A stretch of DNA of 64,000 bases from Acidobacteriota bacterium (GCA_963169195.1 CAUJDN010000066.1:62001-126000); one strand, 5' to 3'; shown: positions 35,446 through 45,976, numbered from the stretch's first letter. The notes: generated by a model from the letters alone, not told the origin. Translations and numbers: made by a program.

Positions 35446-38016
35446 ATGCCCGTCCCGGAGAAGCCCGCCCTCGAAGGCCTCGAAGACAAGTGGACCGCCC
35501 GCTGGGAGGCCGAGGGCACGTATCGGTTCGACCGCACCCGCCCGCGTGCGGAGGTCTACGCCATCGACACGCCGCCGCCCACGGTCAGCGGGTCGCTGCA
35601 CGTCGGCCACGTCTTCTCCTACACCCACACCGACATCATCGCGCGCTTCCAGCGGATGCGGGGGAAGGAAGTGTTCTACCCGATGGGGTGGGACGACAAC
35701 GGCCTGCCCACCGAGCGGCGCGTGCAGAACTACTTCGGCGTCCGGTGCGACCCCTCGCTGCCGTACGATCCGCAGTTCACGCCGCCCGAGAAGCCGGCGA
35801 AGCAGCCCATCTCCATCTCGCGGCCCAATTTCATCGAGCTGTGCGCGAGGCTCACGGTCGAGGACGAGAAGGCGTTCGAGCACCTGTGGCGCTACCTGGG
35901 CCTCTCGGTGGACTGGTCGATGACCTACGCCACCATCGGCACGCGCGAGCAGCGCGTGTCGCAGCTGATGTTCCTGCGCCTGCTGCGGCGCGGACTGGCG
36001 TACCAGCTCGAGGCCCCCACGCTGTGGGACGTCGATTTCAGGACCGCCGTGGCGCAGGCGGAGCTGGAGGATCGCGAGCAGCCGGGCGCCTATCATCGCA
36101 TCCACTTCCGGAAGGCGACGGGTGAGGGGACGGTGGCGCCGGCCGGCGACCCGTTCGTTGCCATCGAGACGACGCGTCCCGAGCTGATCCCGGCGTGCGT
36201 GGCCCTCGTGGCCCACCCGGGCGACGAGCGGTACAAGCCGCTCTTCGGTACCCGCGTCACCACGCCGCTCTTCGGCGCCCGCGTGCCGGTGATGGCGCAC
36301 CCCCTGGCCGATCCCGAGAAGGGGAGCGGCATCGCGATGATCTGCACTTTCGGCGACATCACCGACGTCACCTGGTGGCGCGAGCTGAAGCTGCCGGTGC
36401 GGGCGGTGATCCAGCCGAACGGCACGCTGGGCCCCGTCACGTGGGGCGCACCGGGCTGGGAGTCGGACGACCCGGCGCGCGCGCAGCAGGCGTACGATCA
36501 GCTGGTGGGCCTGTCGGCGAAGAAGGCGCAGGCGAAGATCGCCGAGCTGCTGAAGGAGAGCGGCGACCTGCTGGGGGACCCGCGGCCCATCACCCATGCG
36601 GTGAAGTTCTACGAGAAGGGGGACCGGCCGCTCGAGATCGTCACGAGCCGGCAGTGGTTCATCAGGACCATCGAGTTTCGTGAGCCGCTGCTCGATCGCG
36701 GCCGGCAACTCCAATGGCACCCGGAGTTCATGCGGGCGCGGTACGAGAACTGGGTGAACGGCCTGAACGGCGACTGGTGCATCAGCCGCCAGCGTTTCTT
36801 CGGCGTGCCGTTCCCGGTCTGGTATCCCGTGCGGGCCGATGGCAGCGTGGACTACGCGAATGCCATCGCGGCGGACGAGGCGAGCCTGCCGATCGATCCC
36901 TCCACCGACGTGCCGCCCGGCTACACGGAGACCCAGCGCGGCAGGGCCGGGGGCTTCGTGGGCGACCCGGACGTGATGGACACCTGGGCCACCTCGTCGG
37001 TGACCCCCCAGATCGTCACGCGATGGGAACAGGACGCCGACACCTTCGCGCGCACGTTCCCGATGGACCTCCGGCCCCAGGCGCACGACATCATCCGGAC
37101 ATGGCTGTTCGCGACGGTGCTGCGCGCGCACCTGGAGCACGACTCGCTGCCCTGGACGAACGCGGCGATCTCCGGCTGGGTCCTTGATCCCGATCGCAAG
37201 AAGATGTCGAAGTCCAAGGGCAACGTCGTGACGCCTCTGACGCTCCTGCAGGAGTACGGCTCCGACGGCGTGCGGTACTGGGCCGCGCGCGGGGGGCCTG
37301 GCGTGGACACGGCGTTCGACGTCGGCCAGATGAAGATCGGCCGCAAGCTGGCGATGAAGGTGCTGAACGTCTCGAAGTTCATCCTGGCCGGCGAGCAGAC
37401 CGATGGCCCCGTCACCGAGCCGCTCGATCGCGGGATGCTCATGAGCCTCGCCGAGCTCGTGGCCGACGCGACCGACGATCTCGATCGCTACGAGTACGCC
37501 CGTGCCCTGGCGAAGGTCGAAGGCTTCTTCTGGGACTTCTGCGACAACTACGTCGAGGCTGCGAAGTCGCGCCGGTACGGCGATTTCGGCCCGGGGCCGG
37601 CGGCGTCGGCGTCCACCGCCATGCGCACGGCGTTGTCGGGGATGTTGCGCCTGCTGGCCCCGTACCTGGCGTTCACCTGCGAGGACGTCTGGTCCTGGTG
37701 GCAGCCGGGGTCCGTGCACCGCGCCTCGTGGCCCACGACGACGGAGGTGCTGGCGATCGCCGGCCAGGACCCGGCTGCGCGGCAGGCGCACGCGGCACTG
37801 GCCAGCGCCCTGGGCGCCATCCGCAAGGGCAAGACGGACCAGAAGGTCTCGGTGGGCACCGAGGTGGAGGCCGTCACCTGCGCGGCGCCCGAGGCCGAGC
37901 TCGCGGCCCTGCGGCTGGTGGCACGCGATCTGAAGGCCGCGGCGCGGACGCGGGTGCTGACGCTCGCCGTGGGTGAGCCGGCCGTGAGCGTGACGCTGAA
38001 GCCGGCGGAGGCGTGA
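35446..38016 (+). CDS. valS: valine--tRNA ligase, compact type
   Basis: Class Ia synthetase, 856 residues. The HIGH motif appears as SLHVGHVFSY and KMSKS as DRKKMSKSKGN. The nearby GWDDNGLPTERRVQNYFGVRCDPS is the form found in the compact actinobacterial/archaeal-like ValS group rather than the long E. coli type, and the C-terminal coiled coil is short. The editing domain (about 200-400) contains the ETTRPELIPACVALVAHP motif. The ATG at 35446 is preceded by TACCAT at 35433-35438. The stop overlaps nadC. Confidence 0.95.
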   Translation: MPVPEKPALEGLEDKWTARWEAEGTYRFDRTRPRAEVYAIDTPPPTVSGSLHVGHVFSYTHTDIIARFQRMRGKEVFYPMGWDDNGLPTERRVQNYFGVRCDPSLPYDPQFTPPEKPAKQPISISRPNFIELCARLTVEDEKAFEHLWRYLGLSVDWSMTYATIGTREQRVSQLMFLRLLRRGLAYQLEAPTLWDVDFRTAVAQAELEDREQPGAYHRIHFRKATGEGTVAPAGDPFVAIETTRPELIPACVALVAHPGDERYKPLFGTRVTTPLFGARVPVMAHPLADPEKGSGIAMICTFGDITDVTWWRELKLPVRAVIQPNGTLGPVTWGAPGWESDDPARAQQAYDQLVGLSAKKAQAKIAELLKESGDLLGDPRPITHAVKFYEKGDRPLEIVTSRQWFIRTIEFREPLLDRGRQLQWHPEFMRARYENWVNGLNGDWCISRQRFFGVPFPVWYPVRADGSVDYANAIAADEASLPIDPSTDVPPGYTETQRGRAGGFVGDPDVMDTWATSSVTPQIVTRWEQDADTFARTFPMDLRPQAHDIIRTWLFATVLRAHLEHDSLPWTNAAISGWVLDPDRKKMSKSKGNVVTPLTLLQEYGSDGVRYWAARGGPGVDTAFDVGQMKIGRKLAMKVLNVSKFILAGEQTDGPVTEPLDRGMLMSLAELVADATDDLDRYEYARALAKVEGFFWDFCDNYVEAAKSRRYGDFGPGPAASASTAMRTALSGMLRLLAPYLAFTCEDVWSWWQPGSVHRASWPTTTEVLAIAGQDPAARQAHAALASALGAIRKGKTDQKVSVGTEVEAVTCAAPEAELAALRLVARDLKAAARTRVLTLAVGEPAVSVTLKPAEA

Positions 38017-38861
38017 TGCCGTCCAATCCTCCGCAGCGGGAGGCGTATGCCGGCCTGATCCGGGCGGCGCTCGCCGAGGACATCGGCGCGGGTGATGTGA
38101 CGAGCGCGGCGACGATCGCCGAAGGCCTCCGCGCCAGGGGCACGTTGCTGGCGAAGAGCCCGCTCGTGGTCGCCGGCCTCGACCTTGCGGCCGAAACCTT
38201 CCGCCAGCTCGACCCGGCCCTCGTGTTCGAGGTGCGGTGGGGCGACGGGGCGCACCTGCAGCCCGGCGATGTCATCGCCACGGCGACCGGCCAGGGCCGC
38301 GCCCTGCTCACCGCCGAGCGCACCGCACTCAACATCCTTCAGCGGCTGAGCGGTATTGCCACGCTCACCAGCCGTTTCGTGGCCGCCGCGGCGGGACGTG
38401 TCACCGTGCTCGACACGCGCAAGACCACGCCGGGCTGGCGCCATCTCGAGAAGTACGCCGTTCGCTGCGGCGGCGGCACCAATCACCGCCAGCGCCTCGA
38501 CGACGGGGTGCTGATCAAGGACAACCACAAGCGCCTGGCCGGAGGCATCCGCGCGGCCGTGGAGGCCGCCCTGCGCGCCGGCCACGACCTGCCGGTCGAG
38601 GTCGAGGTCGAAACCCTCGCGGAGCTGGACGAGGCGCTGGCGGCGGGCGCGCCGCGCATCCTGCTCGACAACTTCACCACCTACGACATCCGTCTCGCCG
38701 TGGCGCGCGTGGCCGGCCGCGCGAAGGTGGAGATCTCGGGTGGCGTGACGCTGGAGCGCGTGCCGGAACTGGGCACGACCGGCGCCGACTTCGTCTCGGT
38801 CGGCGCGCTGACGCACTCCGCCCCCTCCGCGGACATCAGCTTCGAAGTCGAGGCGGTCTGA
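38016..38861 (+). CDS. nadC: nicotinate-nucleotide pyrophosphorylase (quinolinate PRTase)
   Basis: 281 residues, converts quinolinate and PRPP to nicotinate mononucleotide in NAD synthesis. Motifs: LAEDIGAGDVTS at the start, LLTAERTALNILQRLSGIAT, VLDTRKTTPGWRHLEKYAVRCGGGTNHR (substrate-binding Arg/Lys/His residues), LIKDNH, VEVETLAELDEAL, ILLDNF and VEISGGVTL. The ATG at 38016 is favoured over a GTG at 38013 because GGAGG ends 4 nt before it. It overlaps the valS stop. Followed by birA and coaX, a common cofactor cluster. Confidence 0.96.
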   Translation: MPSNPPQREAYAGLIRAALAEDIGAGDVTSAATIAEGLRARGTLLAKSPLVVAGLDLAAETFRQLDPALVFEVRWGDGAHLQPGDVIATATGQGRALLTAERTALNILQRLSGIATLTSRFVAAAAGRVTVLDTRKTTPGWRHLEKYAVRCGGGTNHRQRLDDGVLIKDNHKRLAGGIRAAVEAALRAGHDLPVEVEVETLAELDEALAAGAPRILLDNFTTYDIRLAVARVAGRAKVEISGGVTLERVPELGTTGADFVSVGALTHSAPSADISFEVEAV

Positions 38862-38863
38862 TC

Positions 38864-39733
38864 ATGGCGGGAGTCGGGAGTCGGGCATCGGGAGTCGACC
38901 CTGTGGCGCCAACGGTGCCCCGCAAGGGCCTTTGCGGCGGGGCGTCATTGCCCGCCGACCTGGCCGAGCCACTCGCTGCGCTGATTGCGCGCAGGCCCGA
39001 TCTCGCCCTCGCGGTGCAGTGGTATCCGGAACTGACGTCCACGATGGACGAGCTGTCGCGTGCGGCAGAGGACGGCGCGCCGCGCGGCCTGGTCGTGGGC
39101 GCGGAGGCCCAGTCCGCGGGGCGCGGACGGCGGGGGCGCGCCTGGCGTTCGCCGCCCGGGGCCGGCTTGTACTTCTCGTATCTAACGCGGCCGGCACGAA
39201 GGTTCGATCTGCTGACGCTCGCGGCCGGGGTGGCGGTGCGGGCCGGCATCGCGCAGGCTGCCGGTCTCCACGCCGACCTGAAGTGGCCCAACGATCTCCT
39301 GGTCGGCGGCAGGAAGTTGGCCGGGCTGCTGGCGGAAGCGTCCCGGCTCGGCATGCCGGGCGGCGCGGTGGCGATTGGCGTGGGCATCAACACCCGGCCC
39401 GCCGCCTACCCTCCCGACGTCGCGGCGCGCGCGACGAGCCTGGAAGCGGAGCTCGGCCGCGCGGTGGATCGAGGCGCGGTGCTGGCGGCCGTGCTGGAGC
39501 ACCTGGGTGACACGCTCGCGTCGCTGGAGGCCGGCGGTGCCGAGCCTGTCCTGCGGGCATGGCGTGCGGCCTCACCCTCCTCCGTGGGCACAACCGTGGA
39601 GTGGTCGGAGGCCTCCGGTGCCCGCCGCGGCATCACGGCCGGCATCGACGACACTGGCGCCCTCCTGGTCCGCACGCCGACCGGTACGGAGCGCATCATC
39701 GCCGGGGAGCTGGTGTGGCATTTGGGCGCCTGA
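38864..39733 (+). CDS. birA: biotin--[acetyl-CoA-carboxylase] ligase
   Basis: About 289 residues. The biotinyl-5'-AMP motif GRGRRGRAW, the KWPNDLLVGGRKLAGLL region and GVGININ-like GVGINTRP are clear, followed by an SH3-like C-terminal domain (about 235-289). There is no N-terminal winged helix, so it is a class I enzyme without repressor function. The first 12 residues are coded by GGGAGTC heptamers, so translation may start at this ATG or further inside; a Val/Leu-rich start near residue 27 would still keep the catalytic core. Confidence 0.93.
   Translation: MAGVGSRASGVDPVAPTVPRKGLCGGASLPADLAEPLAALIARRPDLALAVQWYPELTSTMDELSRAAEDGAPRGLVVGAEAQSAGRGRRGRAWRSPPGAGLYFSYLTRPARRFDLLTLAAGVAVRAGIAQAAGLHADLKWPNDLLVGGRKLAGLLAEASRLGMPGGAVAIGVGINTRPAAYPPDVAARATSLEAELGRAVDRGAVLAAVLEHLGDTLASLEAGGAEPVLRAWRAASPSSVGTTVEWSEASGARRGITAGIDDTGALLVRTPTGTERIIAGELVWHLGA
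38869..38896 (+). repeat. four heptamers at the birA start
   Basis: GGGAGTC, GGGAGTC, GGGCATC, GGGAGTC in tandem, immediately after the proposed birA ATG; a single arm without a complementary half. It belongs with the heptamer elements in uvrC and after rpsA. Confidence 0.75.
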
Positions 39734-39800
39734 TGCGCGACACTGGTTCGCGGCGCCGGTGGCCCGCTCCCGACCTCCGACGTCAGACTCCGTAGGCCGT

Positions 39801-40567
<767 letters not shown>

Positions 40568-40571
<4 letters not shown>

Positions 40572-41290
40572 TCGATCCCGACGCGTACTGCCGCGAACTC
40601 GAAGCGTATCTCTGCCGCAAGAACGACGGTCACCTGATCCGCATCGTCGGCCCGGCGTTCGAGCGCGTGCTGGGCTGGGCCGCGCAGGGCGTCCCCGTGA
40701 AGGTGGCGGAGGCGGGCATCGATCGCTGCTTCCAGCGGTACTACCGGAAGGGACCGCGCCGCCGGCCGGTGCGCATCGAGTTCTGTGAGGCCGACGTCCT
40801 GGACGCGTTCGACGAGTGGCGCCGCGCCGTGGGCATCAGCGTCGTGGCGGCGGATCCGGAAGGGGGGCCGCTGGTCGAGGAACCCGCCGCGGCGCCCGCC
40901 CGGCCGCGGCGCTCGCTCCGGTCGCACCTGGACGCGCTGATGGCACGCCTCACCCTGCTCCGGGGCAGCGACAACGTGTCTGGCGTCCACGATGCGGCGC
41001 TCGACCGCGCGATTCGCGCGCTCGATCCGCTCCGCCAACAGGCCGAGCAGGCGCGCGGGGCTGAGCGACAGGCAGTCGTGCAGCGGCTGGAGGTGATCGG
41101 CGCCGACCTGCTGTGCGCCATGGCGGAGGCCTTGCCCGCACCGGAACGCGAGAGCCTGGCGGCCGAGGCGGCACGGGAGCTCGAACCCTTCAGGGCCCGG
41201 ATGCCGGTCGACGCGTACCGCCAGGCCCGGGAAGCCGCCGTGGCGCGGCTGGTGCGCCTGAGGTACGGCCTTCCGGACTTCTCGTTCTGA
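40568..41290 (+). CDS. hypothetical protein downstream of coaX
   Basis: 240 residues, soluble, with no motif I recognise. Residues 1-85 have a conserved-looking compact helical part (YCRELEAYLCRKNDGHLIRIVGPAFERVLGWAAQGVPVKVAEAGIDRC). A Pro/Ala-rich linker (95-120) follows, then a helical, charged region to about 235, ending in RLRYGLPDFSF. The first part resembles small regulators with a winged-helix-like pattern, but this is weak. The GTG overlaps the coaX stop, so it is part of that operon. Confidence 0.65.
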
Positions 41291-41293
41291 GCC

Positions 41294-42553
41294 ATGGCAC
41301 CTGGAGATCTCCTCACGCTCCGCATCGAGAAGGCGGTGGCCGGAGGCCGCATGCTGGCGCGCCACGAGGGCGCGGTCGTGCTGGCCGCTGGGGCGCTTCC
41401 GGGCGAGCTGGTCGAGGCCACGGTCGAGCGCGTACAACGCGGAACGGCCTGGGCGCGCGTGACCGCGGTGCGGGAGGCCTCGGCCGAGCGCGTGGGCGAT
41501 CCGAATGCCTGCGGCGGCTGCGTGCTGGCGCATGCCCGCTACGGACACCAGGTCGCCATCAAGCAACAGATCGTGGCCGACACGTTCCTGCGCCTCGGCC
41601 GACTCGCGCTCGAGGCGCCCGTGCCGGTCGAACCATCGCCGGAGTACGGATACCGCATGCGGGCCAGACTGCACCTGTCGGGGGCGGCGATCGGCTTCTA
41701 CCGGGAGGGTACGCACGAGATCTGCGACCCCGCATCGACCCGCCAGCTCCTGCCCGAGACCGACGCCGTGGTGGCGGCGCTCGAAGCGCAGCTGTCCAGC
41801 CAGCCGGGCGTGGTCCGGACCATCGACCTCTCGGAGAACCGCGAGGCGACCGAGCGGACCCTTCACCTGGAGCTTGCGCCCGGGGCGGACCCCTCCCGTC
41901 TGGGCGGAGCGACCATGCCGGGCGCCGTCACGGGCGTGACGATGGCGCACCAGGGATCGCGGCGCGTGCGGGTGCTCCGGGGCGAGCCGCGCGTCACCGA
42001 TTGGTTCACACATGGCGGGCGCCGGTGGTCACTCTCGCGGGAGACGAGGGCGTTCTTCCAGAGCAATCGCTACCTGGTCGAGTCGCTCGTGGATCACGTC
42101 GTGGGCTCGGCGCACCCGGGCGCCGTGGTCGATCTCTACGCGGGCGTCGGGCTGTTCAGCATCGCAGCCGCCGCTCGCGGGCACGCGCCCGTCGTGGCGG
42201 TGGAGGGCGACGACATCTCGGCGGCGGATCTGCGCCGGAACGGCGCACCCTGGAAGGGCCTGCTCGAGACGCGGCACGCCGCCGTGGAGGACTACCTGCA
42301 CGACCGTCGGGCGCTGCGGGCGCAGACGCTGCTGCTCGACCCGCCCCGGACCGGGCTGTCACGCGCGGCGCTGCAGGGGGTGGTCGCCGCCGGCGCGCCG
42401 CGGGTGGTCTACGTGTCGTGTGACGTGCCGACCCTGGCACGAGACGCGCGCGCACTCGTGGACGCGGGGTACCGGATCAGCCGCCTGCGGGCGTTCGACC
42501 TGTTCCCGAACACCGCCCACGTCGAAACCGTGGCGGTGCTGGATCTGGGATGA
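41294..42553 (+). CDS. RNA 5-methyluridine methyltransferase (RlmD/TrmA family)
   Basis: 419 residues. An N-terminal TRAM domain (1-60) is followed by an iron-sulfur region: ACGGCVLAHARYGHQ has two of the usual cysteines and ICDP offers a third, but the expected first Cys is missing. The SAM fold carries DLYAGVGLFS. LLLDPPRTGLSRAAL, YVSCDVPTLARDA with the nucleophile Cys, and NTAHVETVAVL with the general-base Glu complete the family signature. It methylates a uridine in 23S rRNA or tRNA; which one cannot be read. It starts 3 nt after the preceding stop. Confidence 0.9.
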   Translation: MAPGDLLTLRIEKAVAGGRMLARHEGAVVLAAGALPGELVEATVERVQRGTAWARVTAVREASAERVGDPNACGGCVLAHARYGHQVAIKQQIVADTFLRLGRLALEAPVPVEPSPEYGYRMRARLHLSGAAIGFYREGTHEICDPASTRQLLPETDAVVAALEAQLSSQPGVVRTIDLSENREATERTLHLELAPGADPSRLGGATMPGAVTGVTMAHQGSRRVRVLRGEPRVTDWFTHGGRRWSLSRETRAFFQSNRYLVESLVDHVVGSAHPGAVVDLYAGVGLFSIAAAARGHAPVVAVEGDDISAADLRRNGAPWKGLLETRHAAVEDYLHDRRALRAQTLLLDPPRTGLSRAALQGVVAAGAPRVVYVSCDVPTLARDARALVDAGYRISRLRAFDLFPNTAHVETVAVLDLG

Positions 42554-42559
42554 CCGTTC

Positions 42560-43240
42560 CTACCCGCCGCGGACGGCCTGGACGAAGTGCTCGAAGAGCG
42601 GCCGGAACTCGCCCGTCCGCCAGAAGTTCTCGGGGTGCCACTGGACGGCCAGGCAGAAGCGGCTCGCGGGTCGTTCCATTGCCTCGATGACACCGTCCGG
42701 GGCGGTGGCCGTCACCTCGAAGCCGTCAGCGATGCGCTTGACCGCCTGGTGATGGCGGCTGTTCACCTGCAGGCTCTCGCCATCGAGCTGCTCCGCCATG
42801 ATCGTCCAGAGCCGCGAGCCCTTCGCGACCCAGACCTCGTGGGCGATGGCGAACCGCGGCTCGGCGATCGCGTGGGTGAGCGCGCCCGGAACCTCGCTCG
42901 GGATGTCCTGGACGAGCGTGCCCCCGCCGGCCACGTTGACGACCTGCATGCCGCGGCAGATGGCCAGCAGCGGCACGTTCGCGGCCAGGGCCGCTTGCAC
43001 GAGCGCGATCTCGAAGGCATCCCGGCCGGGCTCGGCGGCCTCGAAGCGCGCATGCGGCGCTTCGCCGTAGTGCGAAGGATCCACGTCCCCGCCCCCGGCG
43101 AGCAGGACGCCCCCGACGCGGGCCACGATGGCGGCCGGCGCCTCGTCTCCGCCCACCTCGACGGGCTCGCCGCCGGCGCGGCGAATCGATTCGAGGTAGT
43201 CGGTCATCCGGCGATTCCGTGAAACCGCAATCAGGCCCAT
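42560..43240 (-). CDS. gamma-glutamyl-GABA hydrolase-like class I glutamine amidotransferase (peptidase C26)
   Basis: 226 residues. VGGVLLAGGGDVDPSHYGE is the oxyanion loop, PLLAICRGMQVVNVAGGG holds the nucleophile Cys, and LAVQWHPE the catalytic His and Glu. This is the PuuD type, which cuts gamma-glutamyl bonds in polyamine or related breakdown. The neighbours give no pathway hint: argS lies upstream on the same strand, 15 nt away, so co-transcription is likely. Confidence 0.9.
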   Translation of the reverse strand: MGLIAVSRNRRMTDYLESIRRAGGEPVEVGGDEAPAAIVARVGGVLLAGGGDVDPSHYGEAPHARFEAAEPGRDAFEIALVQAALAANVPLLAICRGMQVVNVAGGGTLVQDIPSEVPGALTHAIAEPRFAIAHEVWVAKGSRLWTIMAEQLDGESLQVNSRHHQAVKRIADGFEVTATAPDGVIEAMERPASRFCLAVQWHPENFWRTGEFRPLFEHFVQAVRGG

Positions 43241-43255
43241 CTCGGTCGCTCCGAT

Positions 43256-45268
43256 CTACATGCGGGGGGGTACGGAGATGCCCATCAGGTCGAGCACCCG
43301 CACCAGCTGCTGGCGGAAGTACACCACGGCGGCGGCGCGCCAGCGCCGCACGTCTGGCCGCTCCTCGTTCAGGATCGGCGCCTTGTGGTAGAAGGCGTTG
43401 AACATCTGGGCCAGGCCGAACCCGTACTTCGCCAGCACGGCGAACTCCAGGGACCGCACGACCTGCTCGACGATGTCGTCGAGGCGGGACGCCTCCAGCA
43501 CCAGCGCCCACAGCTCGTGATCCCCGTCCGCGCCGTTGAGCGCGTCGGGCCGCGTGCCGGCGAGATCGGCGAGCAGCTGTGCCTCTCCGATGCCGTCCCG
43601 GTCCTGGAGCTTCTGGAAGATGTTGTTCGCGCGCACCACCGCGTACTGGAGGTAGGGCCCGCTCTCGCCCTCGAAGCTGAGCGCCTCGTCGATGTCGAAG
43701 GCGATGACCTTGGTGCGCGAATACTTGACGAGGAAATACCTCACGGCGGCGATGCCAATGGCCTCCGCAATCCTCCGGCGCCCGGCGTCGGGAAGGTCCG
43801 GCTGCCGGCGCTCGACCTCGGCCGAGGCCTTGTCGATGACGCGATCGATGAGGTCGTCGGCCTTCACGCCGAGGCCCTTGCGCCCCGACACTTCGACGAA
43901 GGGTTTGCCGGCCTCCTCGGAGCCGGGCGCCGGCGCGAACCCGAGCTCGCGTGCCGTCGCGTGCGAGAGCGCGACCATCTCGTACGAGAAGTGGGTCAGG
44001 CGCTCGGCCTCTGACGGATGGCCCACGGCGACGAGCGCCTGCTTGAGGAGCTTCTGCAGGTAGGACTGGCGGACGTCGATCACGTTGTACGTGGCGGCCG
44101 CGCCGCCAAACAGCGGGTGATCGGTCGCGGCGTGGGCCGGATCGCTCGTCGTGGCCCAGAGCACGCCGCCATCCATGCGGGTCGCAAACGGCCGGTAGTG
44201 GAAGTCGCGGCCGAGGATGCCCGACTTCCAGAACTGGTAGGCCATGTCCTTGCCGACATAGGTGACCGTGCCGTTCGACCGCACGATGACCTTTTCGCGC
44301 TGCTCGGCGTCCTCATCCGGCGTCTCGCCTTCGGCGGCCGGCGCGTCCTCGTCGATCGCCATCACCCAGCAGCCGGCCAGGCGACCCTCGCTCTGCAGGA
44401 ACACGGCGCCCTGCTCCTTGAGCACCTCGAACGCGCGCGCCCAGAACCTGAGGCGCAGGATGTCGCCTTCCCACGTCAGCAGCTCGTAGTCGATGTTGAG
44501 CCGCGCCATGGTCGTCAGGTGGCACCGCACGATCCGGTCCGCGATGAAGGCGCCCAGGGCGGCCGCCGGCTCCTCACCGTGCTCGATGGCATGGAGGGCC
44601 GCGGCGCGGGCCTCGAGGCGCGCCTTGTCCTGCTCGTACCACTCGGTCACGCGCGCGTAGAGGTCCCAGCAGTAGTAATCGAAGCGCGTGGAGTCGGCGA
44701 GAGCCCGAACGGCGGCCAGGTCCTTCCGCTCGAGTTCCTGGAACCCGACGATGACGTCGGCCACCTGCACGCCGGTATCGTCGATGTAGTTCTGCACTTC
44801 GACCGGCGTGCCGCGGAACCGGAGGACGCGGACCAGGGTGTCGCCGAGGGCCGCGTTGCGGAGGTGCCCGATGTGAGCAGCCTTGTTCGGGTTGATCGCG
44901 GTGTGCTCGACGATGGTCTTCCCGGCCCGGGGCCGGCGTGCGGGCAGGGCGCCCTCGAGGCCGAGGCGCGTCCGGAGGAAGCCGGGCCGGTCCAGGAAGA
45001 CATTCAGATAGCCGTTCGGTGCCGCCTCGACTCGCGCGATGCCCGGGATGGTGCCCATGCGCGAGGCCAGGTCCTGCGCGATGGCCCGAGGCGCCTTGCG
45101 CAGGCGCCTGGCCAGGTCGAAGGCGACCGGCGTGCCGAGGTCACCCAGCGTGCGGTTGGGCGGCGTCTCGATGGCGATTGGGACGGCGGCGTCCCCGCCG
45201 AGGCCGTGCGCCTCGGCGAGAATCGCGCGCACACGGTCCTTCAGGGCGTCGTGCAGCGGCAGTATCAT
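43256..45268 (-). CDS. argS: arginine--tRNA ligase
   Basis: 670 residues, longer than the usual 550-600. The N-terminal Add1 domain is followed by the HIGH motif in NPNKAAHIGHLRNAALGDTLVR. KMSK is replaced by VSGRKGLGVKADDLID, the normal state in many ArgS. The anticodon-binding DALR domain at the end shows YLQYAVVRANNI and FNAFYHKAPIL. An internal region (about 270-335) is rich in Glu/Ala (AAEGETPDEDAEQREK) and explains part of the extra length. The ATG at 45268 faces a divergent promoter. Confidence 0.95.
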   Translation of the reverse strand: MILPLHDALKDRVRAILAEAHGLGGDAAVPIAIETPPNRTLGDLGTPVAFDLARRLRKAPRAIAQDLASRMGTIPGIARVEAAPNGYLNVFLDRPGFLRTRLGLEGALPARRPRAGKTIVEHTAINPNKAAHIGHLRNAALGDTLVRVLRFRGTPVEVQNYIDDTGVQVADVIVGFQELERKDLAAVRALADSTRFDYYCWDLYARVTEWYEQDKARLEARAAALHAIEHGEEPAAALGAFIADRIVRCHLTTMARLNIDYELLTWEGDILRLRFWARAFEVLKEQGAVFLQSEGRLAGCWVMAIDEDAPAAEGETPDEDAEQREKVIVRSNGTVTYVGKDMAYQFWKSGILGRDFHYRPFATRMDGGVLWATTSDPAHAATDHPLFGGAAATYNVIDVRQSYLQKLLKQALVAVGHPSEAERLTHFSYEMVALSHATARELGFAPAPGSEEAGKPFVEVSGRKGLGVKADDLIDRVIDKASAEVERRQPDLPDAGRRRIAEAIGIAAVRYFLVKYSRTKVIAFDIDEALSFEGESGPYLQYAVVRANNIFQKLQDRDGIGEAQLLADLAGTRPDALNGADGDHELWALVLEASRLDDIVEQVVRSLEFAVLAKYGFGLAQMFNAFYHKAPILNEERPDVRRWRAAAVVYFRQQLVRVLDLMGISVPPRM

Positions 45269-45281
45269 GCGTGTCGGTTCG

Positions 45282-45310
45282 TTGACTCGACCCCAGCTGT
45301 GCAGTACGCT
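45282..45310 (+). promoter_or_regulatory. sigma70-like promoter upstream of the unknown gene at 45380
   Basis: -35 TTGACT (45282-45287), exact 17-nt spacer, -10 TACGCT (45305-45310). Expected start near 45317, which argues against the in-frame GTG at 45299 as start codon. Confidence 0.6.
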
Positions 45311-45379
45311 CTACGCGCGACGTCGGTCGAGGCGGGCCATGTCCGCGGGCTGTTCGCATTCTACAGTGAACTGACGGAC

Positions 45380-45976
45380 ATGGTTGACGCGGGAATCGGC
45401 CGACTGCTCATCGCCAGCCTCCACCAGGGCATCGCGGATGTCAGCCCGACCCGCCTGGAGTTCTACGAGAACTGGCTCAGCCCGGGCGGCCTCCGCGACG
45501 GCCGCATGGGCCTGGCGCCGCTGGGTGCCGTGCTCAGCTTCCTGAACCGCGAAGGGCCGCCGGCCGACCGCGATATCCCGGCGCGCGCCGGCGCGTGCGC
45601 CGCAGAGTGGGCGTTTGGCGCCGCCTCGGGCGTCCGCAAGGCCCTCCTGCCGCGTATGCCCGCGCGCATGCGCACCCGCACGGCGTTGAGCCTGGCGCGC
45701 GATCTCGTGCAGGAGACCATCAACCCCTCGAAGGTCAAGGCACGCCTGGGGAACGGCAGCGCCATCGTCGAGATTCGGTCCCCCCTGTTCGACTACCTGC
45801 GGGATACCTCGTCCGTGCCGATGCGTCGCTTCTACGCGTCGGCGTACAGCGAGGTGCTGCGGCTGTGCGGCATCGATGGTGTCGCCGAAGCCGACGAAGA
45901 CGCGCCGGCCTGCCGCCTGTCGATCACGCTCCATCGGGCGCGCCTCCGGGACGCGGCCCTTCTGGATGTCCGATGA
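45380..45976 (+). CDS. hypothetical protein upstream of the TPR gene
   Basis: 198 residues if the ATG at 45380 is right; the frame is open upstream, but a good promoter lies between. It looks soluble and mostly helical: DAGIGRLLIASLHQGIADVSPTRLEFYENWL, ARSLARDLVQ-type helix near 115, KVKARLGNGSAIVEIRSPLFDYL, and a final FYASAYSEVLRLCGIDG followed by a short strand. The order helices-then-FYxxxYxxVL recalls V4R/heme-NO-like sensor domains, but I cannot assign a family. The stop overlaps the TPR gene start (ATGA). Confidence 0.6.
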   Translation: MVDAGIGRLLIASLHQGIADVSPTRLEFYENWLSPGGLRDGRMGLAPLGAVLSFLNREGPPADRDIPARAGACAAEWAFGAASGVRKALLPRMPARMRTRTALSLARDLVQETINPSKVKARLGNGSAIVEIRSPLFDYLRDTSSVPMRRFYASAYSEVLRLCGIDGVAEADEDAPACRLSITLHRARLRDAALLDVR

